Of a DNA stretch of 64,000 bases, positions 27,289 through 37,270 are shown piece by piece; the first letter of the stretch is position 1, and each line of letters starts with the position of its first letter. The notes beneath the pieces are model-generated. The model worked only from the letters and a program-made list of their open reading frames with translations, was not told the DNA's origin and ran no database searches. The stretch is from Planctomycetota bacterium (GTDB lineage: Bacteria; Planctomycetota; Planctomycetia; Gemmatales; Gemmataceae), in NCBI GenBank assembly GCA_016873225.1, contig VGXS01000012.1:41869-105868 (forward strand). Reading direction: 5' to 3'. Both the position numbers and the translations under genes were made by a program.

Positions 27289-28248
27289 TCAGGATGCCGA
27301 GGCCCTTGCCAACCTGTCGCGAACTGCCCACCAGCGCGGTTCGTCCGGCGGAAACACGGCGACGATGAGGTCCAATCCCAGCGAATCGAGCCGGTGCAAC
27401 GCCGCGAACAGGGCGCGCTCGGCCTCGGCGGGCGTCCCCGGAAGGATCATGTCGGCCGGCGTGGCGCCAAAGGCGAGGGTCGCCATCTTCCGTCCCTCGG
27501 CCCGGGCTTCCCGGGCCATGCTCACGGCGGCTTCAGCGGTGGCAACCGCCACCAGTTTCGTGCGCGGGGCGTAGTGGCGAGTCTCAAGGCCGGGAGACCT
27601 GGCCACGGCCTCGGATCCCGGGCCCACCGCGAACCGGCCCAGCACTTCCTCCAGTTTCATGGGTGAAACGGGGCCCGGCCTCAGGAGTCGAGCCGGGCGG
27701 GTGGTGGCGTCCACCACCGTGCTTTCCACCCCGGCCAGGCAGGCGCCGCCGTCAAGGATCAGGTCCACCCGGCCGCCAAGGTCCTCCCAGGCATGGCATG
27801 CCAGGGTGGGCGACAGCCTTCCGCTTGAATTGGCGCTTGGCGCCACCACCGGCTTGCCACAAGCCCGGAGCAACTCCCGGGCCACGGGATGCGCCGGCAC
27901 CCTGAGCGCCATGGTGGGCCCTCCCGCCGTCACCGCGTCGGCCAGGCCCGGCCCCCTGGGCAGCACAAGGGTGAGGGGGCCCGGCCAAAAGGCGCCAGCC
28001 AATGCCTCGGCCACCGGGTTCCATCCATCGCCGACGAGCGACCTCGCCTCGGCGACTCCCGCGACATGAACAATCAGGGGGTTGGAGGATGGACGCCCCT
28101 TGACGCTGTAAATCCGCGCCACGGCATCGGGATCATGGGCAAGGCCGCCCAACCCGTAAACCGTTTCCGTCGGGAACACGACGAGTCCGCCATCCGCCAG
28201 AACGCGGGCGGCCCGGGCGATGCCATGCTCATCCGCGGCAACGATCAT
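27289..28248 (-). CDS. threonylcarbamoyl-AMP synthase (Sua5 type)
   Basis: A 319-residue YrdC/Sua5 protein making L-threonylcarbamoyladenylate for the t6A37 tRNA modification. PTETVYGLGG, YSVKGRPSSNPLIVHV and the WPGPLTLVLPR and ALRVPAHP segments define the YrdC domain (residues about 10-200). A linker with ETRHYAPRTKL follows; it is the conserved Sua5 loop (HYAP) that covers the active site. A C-terminal Sua5 domain completes the protein. It starts six bases after the cysE stop, so the two are probably one transcript. Confidence 0.94.
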   Translation of the reverse strand: MIVAADEHGIARAARVLADGGLVVFPTETVYGLGGLAHDPDAVARIYSVKGRPSSNPLIVHVAGVAEARSLVGDGWNPVAEALAGAFWPGPLTLVLPRGPGLADAVTAGGPTMALRVPAHPVARELLRACGKPVVAPSANSSGRLSPTLACHAWEDLGGRVDLILDGGACLAGVESTVVDATTRPARLLRPGPVSPMKLEEVLGRFAVGPGSEAVARSPGLETRHYAPRTKLVAVATAEAAVSMAREARAEGRKMATLAFGATPADMILPGTPAEAERALFAALHRLDSLGLDLIVAVFPPDEPRWWAVRDRLARASAS

Positions 28249-28254
28249 CTGCGG

Positions 28255-29187
28255 TTAAATCTGGTAAAAGCCTGAAAAATTGTCGAATTCACCCTTGGAC
28301 GCACCGCGGATCCTGAGCGATGGCTTGTCCATCATCACCATGCTGTGGGGCGCCACCGACTGGGTAAGCCACACGCTTGAGCCGATCACCGAATGGTGCC
28401 CCACCACGGTTTCGCCACCGAGGATGGTGGCGTTGGCATAGACCACGACATCGTCCTCGAGCGTTGGATGGCGCTTGCGGCCCCGGATGATGTTGCCATT
28501 CGAGTCGCGGGGAAACGACAGGGCCCCGAGCGTGACACCCTGATAAAGCTTGACGCGGTTGCCGATCACACAGGTTCCACCCACCACGACACCGGTGCCA
28601 TGGTCGATGAAGAACCCGGGGCCGATCCTCGCCCCCGGATGCAGGTCGATGCCGGTTTGCCCATGGGCCAGTTCCGTCATCATGCGGGGAATGACAGGCA
28701 CCCCCAGAAGCAACAGTTCATGGGCCAGCCTGTAAACGGCGACCGCATGCAGGCCGGGATAGCAAAAAACCACTTCCTGGCAGCTGTGAGCCGCGGGATC
28801 ACCCTCATAGGCGGCCAAGACATCGGCCTCGAGCACTTCACGCAGCGCCGGCAACCGCTCGAGGAGGCCTAGCGCCTGCTCCATCGACCGGTCCTTGGAT
28901 TCCGATGGGGTGCGGCCGGGCTGGCCCACACGGGAAATCTGCTCGGCCAGCCTGACACGAAGGTCGTCGAGCAGGTCGCCGACATGGTAACGGATATTGC
29001 CGGAATTGAGGTTTTGCCGCCGATGGAAGCCGGGAAACAGGAGTTCAAGCAGGTCTTCGACAATCGCCGCGATGGCGTCGCGTGACGGAATGATTTCATT
29101 TCCAAGGTTGCATGTTCGGGAATGCCGTCCATACGACGCGACAAGCGCCTTGGTCAGGTCTTCCGGAAATGAATCGCGCGATTCCAC
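28255..29187 (-). CDS. serine O-acetyltransferase (EpsC/CysE)
   Basis: A 310-residue serine acetyltransferase forming O-acetylserine for cysteine synthesis. The left-handed beta-helix is visible: GIDLHPGARIGPGFFIDHG with catalytic His/Asp, VVGGTCVIGNRVKLYQGVTLG, and HPTLEDDVVVYANATILGG. An N-terminal helical domain of about 150 residues precedes it, as in the longer EpsC-type proteins. It is the first gene of a likely two-gene unit with the tsaC gene. The 530-base region upstream contains the paired hairpins described separately, about 320 bases away. Confidence 0.92.
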   Translation of the reverse strand: MESRDSFPEDLTKALVASYGRHSRTCNLGNEIIPSRDAIAAIVEDLLELLFPGFHRRQNLNSGNIRYHVGDLLDDLRVRLAEQISRVGQPGRTPSESKDRSMEQALGLLERLPALREVLEADVLAAYEGDPAAHSCQEVVFCYPGLHAVAVYRLAHELLLLGVPVIPRMMTELAHGQTGIDLHPGARIGPGFFIDHGTGVVVGGTCVIGNRVKLYQGVTLGALSFPRDSNGNIIRGRKRHPTLEDDVVVYANATILGGETVVGHHSVIGSSVWLTQSVAPHSMVMMDKPSLRIRGASKGEFDNFSGFYQI

Positions 29188-29508
29188 GGCGCGGGCCTCC
29201 CAACATCATTCGTATCGTAGCGAACGCCCGGTTCCCGCCACGAATGGTCACGAACGGTCTTGTCCGACAACTGGAAATTGTTCACTGCCCAAAAACCGTG
29301 CAACAAGTTGCCCTGATCGCACGCAGCCCATGCAAACTGATTGGCCAATCAACGCGCGGCCGGGAAACCCGAATCTTTTTTAGGATCACAAGATCAAACA
29401 AACCAATGACTTGCGACAAATGCACCCAAAAATTCTGCAACACCGAAACAGTTGGCACGGTGACTGCATTACATGTTTTGTTCGACTCGGGGACAGAGGC
29501 GAACACTC

Positions 29509-29650
29509 GCTCCGGGCGGGCAGGTTCAAGGGAGAGGTGGACCTGTCCGTTCGGAGCCCGAATCAAGCGCGAAGCGCAAGAGGAGCCAAGCCTTCCGGAG
29601 TTCATCGGACCAAGGGGAGAGGTGGTCCGGTGAACCCGGAGGGCTTATTT
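29509..29650 (+). ncRNA. candidate structured RNA: two long hairpins with matching loops
   Basis: Arm 29509-29525 pairs with 29541-29557 over 17 positions, GU pairs included. Arm 29588-29612 pairs with 29623-29646 over 24 positions with one bulged A. Both loops carry nearly the same sequence, AAGGGAGAGGTGG and AAGGGGAGAGGTGG. A short GCGC-GAA-GCGC stem (29567-29577) lies between them. The second hairpin is followed by ATTTTG on the plus strand. No open frame here looks coding. The transcribed strand is uncertain: in minus orientation the loops would be C-rich (CCACCTCTCCC), like anti-Shine-Dalgarno small RNAs. Plus is chosen only because of the U-run. It does not match SRP, 6S, RNase P or T-box cores as I know them. 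Confidence 0.45.
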
Positions 29651-29678
29651 TGCAATATGGTCAACAAGTTCAATTAGC

Positions 29679-29707
29679 TTGTCCAGCCAACTGTCACCTG
29701 CCATAAT
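29679..29707 (+). promoter_or_regulatory. sigma70-type promoter of tRNA-Gly
   Basis: TTGTCC at 29679-29684, a 17-base spacer and CATAAT at 29702-29707. The predicted start point falls just before the tRNA 5' end at 29716. Confidence 0.65.
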
Positions 29708-29715
29708 TTTGTCAT

Positions 29716-29786
29716 GCGGGATTGGTATATCGGCTGTGCCCAGCCTTCCCAAGGCTGTGAGACGAGTTCGACTCTCGTATCCCGCT
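29716..29786 (+). tRNA. tRNA-Gly (CCC)
   Basis: A 71-nucleotide cloverleaf. The acceptor GCGGGAT pairs with ATCCCGC. The anticodon stem CAGCC/GGCTG encloses TTCCCAA with anticodon CCC. The T arm ACGAG/CTCGT has loop TTCGACT. The D arm is short, with GG in its loop. CCA is not encoded. The anticodon reads GGG glycine codons. Confidence 0.92.
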
Positions 29787-29819
29787 TGTTCCAATCCGCT
29801 CTTTCAAGCTCTGTCCAAC

Positions 29820-30403
29820 TCAACCCGGCAACCCGAACAGCGCCCGGGTTTGGGAATCGGCGCTTCCCTTGAAGGCGATGAGGTTCAGCTACAGGTTGCC
29901 TTGGGAGCAGAATTGGTCGCCGAAACCGGCCCGGCGACCGCCCCGGCAAGTGACTTGCGCGTGAATCCCGTCTTGTGGGCGAAGAAGTCCACTCCGCTGC
30001 GTTCGATCGTCGGGCTGTGCCCATAAAGCACATCCAACACCATGACCGGCCCGGCGGGCGAAATGTACAAGATATCGTCGATGTCCAGATTCCTCGACAT
30101 TGTCTCCCGCATCAGGGATTCAATATCCGGCACGCGGATCTGCGCGAATCCGCCAGGCCTTAGGACATGCAGAAACCCCGCCAGCACCCGCGGCACATCG
30201 TGGCGGAAGTAATGTTCCAGGTTGTGCGAGCAATACACGGCGTCGAACTGCCCGGGCGGCAGCGTGGGCAGTTCCCGGGCGTCAAGCACGATGTCCGGCT
30301 TGCCGGCCGGGTCGATGTCGAGCAGCACCTGCTCGAACAAGGCGTAGGGCTCGGGCAAGGGAATGGCCTTGGAATTCCCACCGACATTGAGCACGCGCTT
30401 CAT
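29820..30403 (-). pseudogene. class I SAM-dependent methyltransferase, frameshifted
   Basis: The N-terminal 150 residues form a methyltransferase: RVLNVGGNSKAIPLP, DIVLDARELPTLPPGQFDAVYCSHNLEHYF and VLRPGGFAQIRVPDIE are motifs I to post-II. Near 29926-29940 the frame is lost and the open frame ends at 29885. In the frame one base away the sequence continues with AGFGDQFCSQGNL, a TAG at 29889-29891, then LNLIAFKGSAD and RALFGLPG to a stop at 29820-29822. That looks like the native C-terminus (HKTGF...RALFGLPG). So one frameshift and one nonsense codon are inferred. Sequencing error is possible for either. No neighbour suggests a substrate; it lies next to tRNA-Gly. Confidence 0.68.
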
Positions 30404-30486
30404 CAATCAGCCCGCCATTTCCGACCTTGCGCCACCACCTCGGTTCCGGCGAGGCTAACGCGTAGGTACCAAGCCGGAGATTCTTC

Positions 30487-31389
30487 ATGCTAGCTTACCT
30501 GGCGCTCGCGGCCGCCATGGTGGCCGGGGCCAACCCGCTTGAACCCGGCGACCACAAGCGCGCCCTCACCTGCGGCGGCATCAGGCGTTCCTACATCGTG
30601 CATGTGCCACCCGGCGTCAATCGGTCGAAACCCGCTCCGGTGGTGCTGGCCCTGCATGGCGCCGCCATGGACGGTTCGATGATGGCCTGGTTCTCGGGCC
30701 TCAACAGGAAGGCCGACGAGGCCGGATTCATCGCCGTGTATCCCAGCGGCACGGGCTTTGGCCCCCTCAAGGCGTGGAACTCGGGCGGCCTGTCAGGCCC
30801 CCTCGCGGCCGGCAAACCCGACGATGTCGCCTTCATCTCCTCACTGCTCGATGATCTGGAAACCGTGGCCAGGGTGGACACCAAGCGCGTCTACGCCTGC
30901 GGCTTGAGCAATGGCGGAATGATGTGCTACCGGCTGGCATCGGAACTTTCGGGGCGCATCGCGGCGATCGCCCCCGTCGCTGGAACCGTGACCGTGGAGC
31001 CATCCAAGCCGTCACGCCCGGTTCCGGTGATCCATTTCCATGGCACGGGCGACACGATCGTTCCGTTTGAGATCAAGCGAGGCAAGGGTCCGCCATTCGT
31101 GAAACTCAAGGGCGTGCGCGAATCGGTGGGCCTGTGGGTGGAGATCAACGGCTGCCACGATGCCAAGCCGGCCGAGACCCTGGCCCAGCCGCCCGAAGAC
31201 TTGCCGGTCATCCGTGAGACCTGGACGGGCGGAAAAAACGGTTCGGAGGTGGTGTTGGTGACAATCAAGGATGGCGGACACACCTGGCCGGGCGAGAAAC
31301 CGCCTGTGGGCTTCATCGGCAAATCCACGCGCAAGGTCTCCGCCAACGACCTCATCTGGGAGTTTTTTCAGCGGCATCCCATGAAGTAG
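30487..31389 (+). CDS. secreted esterase of the PHB depolymerase/LpqC family
   Basis: A 300-residue exported alpha/beta hydrolase. A signal peptide (MLAYLALAAAMVAGA) is followed by RRSYIVHVPPG, VLALHGAAMDGS (oxyanion region), YACGLSNGGMMCYRLA (nucleophile elbow GLSNGG), VIHFHGTGDTIVPF (Asp) and KDGGHTWPG (His). These match family-1 esterases related to poly(3-hydroxybutyrate) depolymerases and feruloyl esterases. The ligand could be polyester, acetylated or feruloylated polysaccharide. The methyltransferase pseudogene is divergent, and the dehydrogenase gene follows on the same strand after 168 bases. Confidence 0.87.
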   Translation: MLAYLALAAAMVAGANPLEPGDHKRALTCGGIRRSYIVHVPPGVNRSKPAPVVLALHGAAMDGSMMAWFSGLNRKADEAGFIAVYPSGTGFGPLKAWNSGGLSGPLAAGKPDDVAFISSLLDDLETVARVDTKRVYACGLSNGGMMCYRLASELSGRIAAIAPVAGTVTVEPSKPSRPVPVIHFHGTGDTIVPFEIKRGKGPPFVKLKGVRESVGLWVEINGCHDAKPAETLAQPPEDLPVIRETWTGGKNGSEVVLVTIKDGGHTWPGEKPPVGFIGKSTRKVSANDLIWEFFQRHPMK

Positions 31390-31557
31390 CCGACCGTTTC
31401 CAGGCCGAGAGGCCACGCCCCCCACGCCAGCCGGACTTCTGGCCGCGCCCAATGCCCCCATGATGCCGCCGGAATCTCGTTGAGCGGGGCGGCGCGCGGT
31501 GTTAGGGTTTCAAAAGATCCCATAACCAGATTCCAACCGATTGCGGGAGATCTTCCC

Positions 31558-33813
31558 TTGCGCGCGACATTCTGGGCGATTGTCTCGGCCTCCGTGCTCC
31601 TGGCGGTGGCGTTGGCCCTTCGCACGGGCCCCGGCGTGGCGGCCTCTGAAAAGAAACAGGCCCGGGCCGAATCAGGGATCCAGAAGCGTGAACCGTGGAC
31701 AACATCCAAGGTGACGGGTTCGCCCGAACCGCCCGACCCCTACACGATGGTGAAGGTGTTTCCTGGCCAGAAGTTCCTCGAGGCGTTGGAACTGGCCCCG
31801 ATACCGGGAATGAAGGCCTGGCTGGTTGCCGAGAGGCCGGGTAAGGTTCTCTGGTTTGATGCGGATCCAACCAAGGCGCTGCCAAAGGTGGTTCTCGATG
31901 TGAAGCACACGGTTTACGGGCTGGCGCCGCACCCGGCGTTCCAAAAAAACGGCCACATCTTCCTGACCGAGGTTCCGGAAGTCGCCAAGGAAACTCCGGA
32001 AGGTACCCGCCTGGTTCGCTACACGGTGAATCGGGAGACGATGACGGCCGATCCCGCGAGCGCCAAGCTGGTGGTGTCCTGGCCGAACGGCGGCCACAAC
32101 GGCGGCTGCCTGCGTTTCGGCCCGGACGGGATGCTGTATGTGTCAACTGGCGACGGCAGCGGCATCGCCGACAGCCTGCTGGCCGGGCAGGATCTCGGCA
32201 CGGTGCCCGGGAAGATCCTCCGCATCGATGTCGACAGGCCCGATGAGGGCAAGGGCTATTCGGTTCCGAAGGACAATCCGTTCAGGGACACGAAGGGCGC
32301 GAGGCCCGAAATCTGGTGCTACGGGATCCGCCAAAGCTGGAAATTCAGCTTCGATGCCGCCACGGGAGACCTGTGGGCCGGCGAGATCGGGCAGGACCTC
32401 TGGGAATCGGTGCTGAGGGTTGAAAAGGGAGGCAACTACGGCTGGAGCGTCAACGAGGGAAGCCATCCGTTCCGGCCGGAGAGGCCCAAGGGCCCGACCC
32501 CGATCCTGAAGCCGGTCGTCGAGCACAACCACTCCGAGTTCCGTTCGATCACGGGCGGCTTTGTCTACCACGGCAGGAAGCACCCCGAACTCAAGGGCGC
32601 CTACATTTATGGAGACTACGACACGGGCCGGGTTTGGATGCTGCGATACGACCGGAAGGCCGGCCAGGTGACCGAGCACCGCGAACTCGCCAAGACTCGG
32701 TTGCGCATCGTGGCCTGGGCCCAGGATGCCGATGGCGAGGTGTACGCCCTGAACTTCATCGACGGCGGCATCCATGAACTCGCGCCGGCGGCACCCACCG
32801 ACACGGTGGTCCAATCGGCGTTCCCCAAAAAGCTGAGTGAGACGGGAATCTTCGCCGACACCGCCCGGCACATCCCCGCCCGGGGCGTGATCCCCTACTC
32901 GGTGAACTCCGAACTGTGGTCCGACGGGGCGGCCAAGGAACGGTTCATCGCCGTGCCGGGGGAAGGAAAGATCGAATTCGAGACGGTCACCTACCCACAA
33001 CCGGCCCCCGGTTCCGTGCCGGGCTGGAGGTTCCCCGACGGCACGGTGCTGGTGAAGACATTCGCGCTGGAAACCGAACCGGGCAGGAAAACCCGGCTTG
33101 AGACGCGCCTGCTGGTGGCCTCACGCGTGGGCGGCACCGAGGAGTACGGCGACCAGGTGTGGCACGGCTACACCTACATCTGGAACGAGGCGCAAACCGA
33201 CGCCGAACTCGCCCACATCAAGGGCGCCGACAAGGAATACACCGTGAAAACAGCGGCCGGCGCGCATGCGCGGAGCTGGCATTTCCCCAGCCGGGCGGAA
33301 TGCACCATGTGCCACACGGTCACGGCGAAGTACGCCCTGGGCGTGAACACGGCGCAGATGAACCGCGACCACGACTACGGCGGCGTGATCGCCAACCAGC
33401 TATCGACTTTCGAGCACATCGGCATGTTCGACAAGAAGCTGCCGGCCCCGCCCGAAAAGCTCGCGAAAATCGCCGACTACAAGGATGCCAGCGCCCCCAT
33501 CGACGCCCGGGCGCGGGCCTACCTGCACGCCAACTGCAGCCACTGCCACCGGAAATGGGGCGGGGGCAACGCCGAGTTCCAACTGCTCAGCACGCTTCCC
33601 CTGGCGGAACTCGGAATCGTCGGCGCCAAGCCCCAGCACGGAAATTTTGATCTCAAGGATCCACATTTGCTGGTTCCCGGCGATCCGGAAAGGTCGATGA
33701 TTCACCACCGCATGACAAGGCTCGGACTGGGCCGCATGCCGCACATCGCCTCGGGCATGGTGGATGAGCCGGCGGTGAAGCTCGTGCACGACTGGATCAA
33801 GGGCCTGAAATGA
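31558..33813 (+). CDS. PQQ-dependent sugar dehydrogenase-like protein with dihaem-type C-terminal domain
   Basis: A 751-residue exported or membrane-anchored protein. The likely start is TTG 31558 after a GGGAG ribosome site, giving LRATFWAIVSASVLLAVALAL as N-terminal anchor. Residues about 60-430 form a soluble-glucose-dehydrogenase/Hedgehog-interacting-like propeller (FGPDGMLYVSTGDGSG, RIDVDRP, YGIRQSWKFSFD, NYGWSVNEG). The C-terminal 320 residues belong to a family with c-type haem motifs CTMCH near residue 581 and CSHCH near 659. Probable role: periplasmic sugar oxidation with electron transfer to haem. An upstream ATG at 31480 in frame is less likely because it would bury the signal segment. 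Confidence 0.87.
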   Translation: MRATFWAIVSASVLLAVALALRTGPGVAASEKKQARAESGIQKREPWTTSKVTGSPEPPDPYTMVKVFPGQKFLEALELAPIPGMKAWLVAERPGKVLWFDADPTKALPKVVLDVKHTVYGLAPHPAFQKNGHIFLTEVPEVAKETPEGTRLVRYTVNRETMTADPASAKLVVSWPNGGHNGGCLRFGPDGMLYVSTGDGSGIADSLLAGQDLGTVPGKILRIDVDRPDEGKGYSVPKDNPFRDTKGARPEIWCYGIRQSWKFSFDAATGDLWAGEIGQDLWESVLRVEKGGNYGWSVNEGSHPFRPERPKGPTPILKPVVEHNHSEFRSITGGFVYHGRKHPELKGAYIYGDYDTGRVWMLRYDRKAGQVTEHRELAKTRLRIVAWAQDADGEVYALNFIDGGIHELAPAAPTDTVVQSAFPKKLSETGIFADTARHIPARGVIPYSVNSELWSDGAAKERFIAVPGEGKIEFETVTYPQPAPGSVPGWRFPDGTVLVKTFALETEPGRKTRLETRLLVASRVGGTEEYGDQVWHGYTYIWNEAQTDAELAHIKGADKEYTVKTAAGAHARSWHFPSRAECTMCHTVTAKYALGVNTAQMNRDHDYGGVIANQLSTFEHIGMFDKKLPAPPEKLAKIADYKDASAPIDARARAYLHANCSHCHRKWGGGNAEFQLLSTLPLAELGIVGAKPQHGNFDLKDPHLLVPGDPERSMIHHRMTRLGLGRMPHIASGMVDEPAVKLVHDWIKGLK

Positions 33814-33887
33814 TCGGCTGGCTCCCGTGATTTCCCTTGCCCGAGCCAAACGCCGGGCGCGCCAACCGGCCCACATTGGATAATCCC

Positions 33888-36581
33888 ATGAAGACCCTGC
33901 CGTCCTTGCTGCTCGCGGTCGCCTGCGCGTCGATTGTCTTGGCGCAGGAACAAATCGACAGGAACGATGTCGCGGCGCGTGGCGCGGCGACGGGCAGGCT
34001 GTTCGTGAGGGTCCGCGTGACCAAGTCGACCCCGGCGCGCGATGCCGTGCTCGTGAATTGGCGCCGGGGCGGCGAGGGCCTTGGCGGCTTGGTTGTTCGC
34101 GGGCAGTTCAAAATGGCGGGCGACAAGGCCGCCGTGCCCTTGGGATCCTGGACGGAACCCGTTTCGCTCAAGGAAATCGTGGGAACGGCCAAGGGCTGGG
34201 AATTTCCCAGCGTCGTGGTGACGAGTGAACCGGTCGCCAAGGGGAAATCCGTCACCCCGGGGCCCACGCTCACCGATGTGGCGGTGGAGTTCGAATTCTC
34301 CGAGCAGGGCAAGGCTTTCAAGTCGTTCACGGAAACGGCGCCCAAGGGATCGACGGTGGGGTTCGCGTTTCCCGGCGGCATGCTCGCCAAGAGCCCGACT
34401 CCCTGATTCACCTCCCAACTCAACGGCCTGGGCGCGCACGCCAGGCTTAGGCGCGAAAGGCTGGAGAAGGCATTTCCGGAACCCGCGCCGCTGCCAAGGC
34501 AATTCGCGATCATCGGCCACATGGGCGGCTATGGCGATGGACCGCCCGGCCTCAGGGGCAGCCATGGCTTCGGCGTCCGCCACAACAACCCGGCCATCCT
34601 CCGTGATGAATTCCAGGTGCTCGCCCTGCTGGGAGTCAACGGCATGGTGGACTCGATCCACCTCGCCGATGCCGCCGGCGTGGGCGACCGTTTCCGCCGG
34701 ATGTTCTGGGGGCCCCCCGGTTCCGGGGATCCGATGGCCTTCTTCCAGAAGGGGGGCAAGGCCGCCGAAATGCCGGATGGCTGCCCGTATGACCCGGCGT
34801 TGAAGCCATACATCCGCGAGGTGGTGGCCAAGGCCCTCAAGGTTCACCAATCGGCAGGCGCGAGGGAGTCGTGGGGGCTGTGGGATGACGAGATGGGGGT
34901 CTACGCCAAGGAGCACATCGCCCGCTGCGAGCGCTGCGCGACGGTGTTCCGCGACTACCTCAAGTCCAATCATGTCGAGCCGGCGCAGGTGGGCGCCGGA
35001 TCATGGAACGAGGTCAGGCCCTACCCGCTCTGGCTGTCGGACACGGAGGCGAAGGACAAGAAGGCGTTCCCGACGGGCCTGAAGCCGGCCCCCGCCGGAA
35101 AGGCCGATTCCCTTCTTTACTACTACACCTATCGCTTGATGAGCCATGCCAACGGGGTGATGTTCCCCGAAGCGGCCGCCGCGTTGGCCGAGGCCGGCGT
35201 GAAGCTCTACGCCATGCAGGGGCCGACACCGAGCTGGAACGGCTCAAGCCTCGACTGGCATGAGTTCTACGACCTGAAGCCCAACCGCGCCTTCGTCTTC
35301 GAGACATCCAACCGCGACGCGCGCGTCTGGCAGTGGGAGTCCTACCTCGCCGACATCGGGCGCGGCATCTCCCTGCGCCATGGCCTGGCCCAGGGGTGCC
35401 TCATGAAGCCCCACCGCGGGGCGCCGGCCCAGCGGATGCTCGGAATCGTGTCCCGCGGAACAACCGCGCTGGAGTGGTACACCTACGGCCCCGACTACTC
35501 CAAGGGCGACAGCTTCTCGCAATCTCCCGAACTTCTGGAGCAGGTCGCCCGGGCGGCCAGGTTCTTGGGCCGGGCCGAACCCTACCTTTACGAGGCCTCC
35601 TTCGACGGGCAGCCCGAGGTCGCGTTCGTCTCCCCGCGCTCCTCCGAGATCTGGAGCCGTGCCACCGGTCCCGGCCTCGCGGCGTTCGAAAACGCCAAAT
35701 GGGTTTACCTGGCCCTTCGCCATGCCCATATTCCCGTCGATGTCCTCAGTGAAAGGCAGGTCGCCGAAGGCAAGCTTGGTAAATACAAGGTGATCTATGT
35801 TCCCGGGCCCCACCTTCACCACGATACGGCCGGGGCGCTTCGCGCCTGGGTGGGCGCCGGTGGCACGGTCTGGACCGATGCGACGGGCCTCTCACGCGAC
35901 GAGGCGAACCAACCCTCCGCCGACATGAACGAAATGCTCGGCCTGAAGGCAAGGACGCTCGAATCATGGGGCACCGTGGCCCAGTACCGCGCGACAACAC
36001 TCGAACCCCTTGCCGAGGCGTCGGCACCCGCCTCCGCCACCATCAGGACGGGCGACAAGGCGGTCGCGGCCCGCATCGCGCGCGAACCGCTTGAGCCTTC
36101 AACGGCTGAAACATGGCACTCCTTTTCCGATGGCAAGGCGGCGGTCACGCGCAACCGCCAGGGCAAGGGTGAGGCGATCGCCGCGGGACTTTGGACCGGC
36201 ATCAGCTATTCCGCAACCGTGAGGCGGACCGACTTCAACATGCGTGACGACTTCGACCCTGCGCTCCGCGACCTGATCGCCGCGCCCGCGGTCGCGCGCA
36301 AGGTCTGGCGGCCGGCGATTCCATCCGACCCGCTCGTCGAGGCGATCGCGCTGCGAAAGGATGGCCGTCGATCCGTGGCACTCATGAATTGGAGCTACCG
36401 CATGGACGAGAACGCCCTGAACAGGGCCAGGCTCCAGCCCGTCAAGGGACTTCGCATCGAACTTCCCGGCTATCCGAACGCCAGCTCGGTGAGTTCCATC
36501 AGGCACGGAAAGCTGGAGTTTTCAAGCGGCGCCGTCGTGCTGCCCGACCTTGAGGAAATCGACCTGCTCGTCATCGAGTGA
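33888..36581 (+). pseudogene. secreted beta-galactosidase-like protein interrupted by in-frame TGA
   Basis: One reading frame of 898 codons from MKTLPSLLLAVACASIVLAQ (signal peptide) to 36581 is broken only by TGA at 34404-34406, codon 173. After it the frame continues at once with FTSQLNGLGAHARLRRERLEKAF and onward through a (beta/alpha)-barrel-like region (WGLWDDEMGVY, SWNEVRPYPLWL). A beta-galactosidase trimerisation-like segment follows (YKVIYVPGPHLHHDTAGALRAWVGAGGTVW). Family assignment is loose; it resembles planctomycete GH42-like proteins. Reinitiation at ATG 34521 could give a 686-residue product without signal peptide. Either a nonsense mutation, readthrough or a sequence error. Confidence 0.65.
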
Positions 36582-36741
36582 CCGCCGCCGAGGCGCTGTC
36601 AAAAGAAAACGAATGTTCTATTCCGCTCTTGGCGGCTCCTTGAAACCGACAGGCTACGCCAGGTGCCGCCACCCGTTTTCATTTCCCCGGACATGCCTGG
36701 TTCCATTCGGCAACATGAAGCCGGGCCATGCCGGGGCGGCC

Positions 36742-37254
36742 TCAGCCCTCAACCCCGAGCGCCGACACCTCAAGCGAGAAAGGCCCAGCCTTGCCGTCGG
36801 CGAGCATGAAGCCCACCGATACCACGGGGCCGGCTTCCGCCGCCGGAGGCGCCGAAACCGGGGTGCCGAAGCGCGTGGCCTTGAACTCCGCCAGGGGAAA
36901 CCGAACGGTTTGCCTCGTCCCGGCGCCCGTGGTGAATCGGACGCGATGGGAAAAGGCCATCGGCGCCCCGAGAGTGTACAGGTTCAGGAGGTAATCCCGG
37001 CCATCCCCCTTGACCGTTGCCACGATGACATCGCGGGGACCAAGCGCCAAGTCGCCGGGAAGCGATCGCATCGAGGCGAAGCCGCCACCGTTGGCCAGCG
37101 ACAGTTCACCCGAAAAAACTAGGGCGCCCGTTGGTCCGGCCCCGACCCTGGAGACGGACCTTCCGCCCATCACATCGTCGTTGACGACCTGCCACAACGA
37201 CGCGGCATCAGGGCGCATGAATTCCGCGATGGGACGGATCACATCAGAACCCAT
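36742..37254 (-). CDS. CIA30-family protein
   Basis: A 170-residue protein with WQVVNDDVMGGRSVSRV near the start and LVFSGELSLANGGGFASMRS after it, the two hallmark segments of the CIA30/NDUFAF1-like family. The fold is a galactose-binding-like beta-sandwich. In bacteria the role is uncertain and not necessarily linked to complex I. No signal peptide is seen. It starts 16 bases after the stop of the upstream hydrolase gene on the same strand. Confidence 0.85.
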   Translation of the reverse strand: MGSDVIRPIAEFMRPDAASLWQVVNDDVMGGRSVSRVGAGPTGALVFSGELSLANGGGFASMRSLPGDLALGPRDVIVATVKGDGRDYLLNLYTLGAPMAFSHRVRFTTGAGTRQTVRFPLAEFKATRFGTPVSAPPAAEAGPVVSVGFMLADGKAGPFSLEVSALGVEG

Positions 37255-37270
37255 CCTCGAAACGACGGGA

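Noticed and set aside
29112-29633. Open frames in the gap upstream of cysE
   Set aside because: They overlap the cysE N-terminus and the hairpins, with no ribosome site or recognisable protein features.
29460-29716. T-box leader or SRP RNA next to tRNA-Gly
   Set aside because: No specifier/antiterminator T-box core and no SRP tetraloop-helix motif; the downstream plus-strand gene is only a tRNA.
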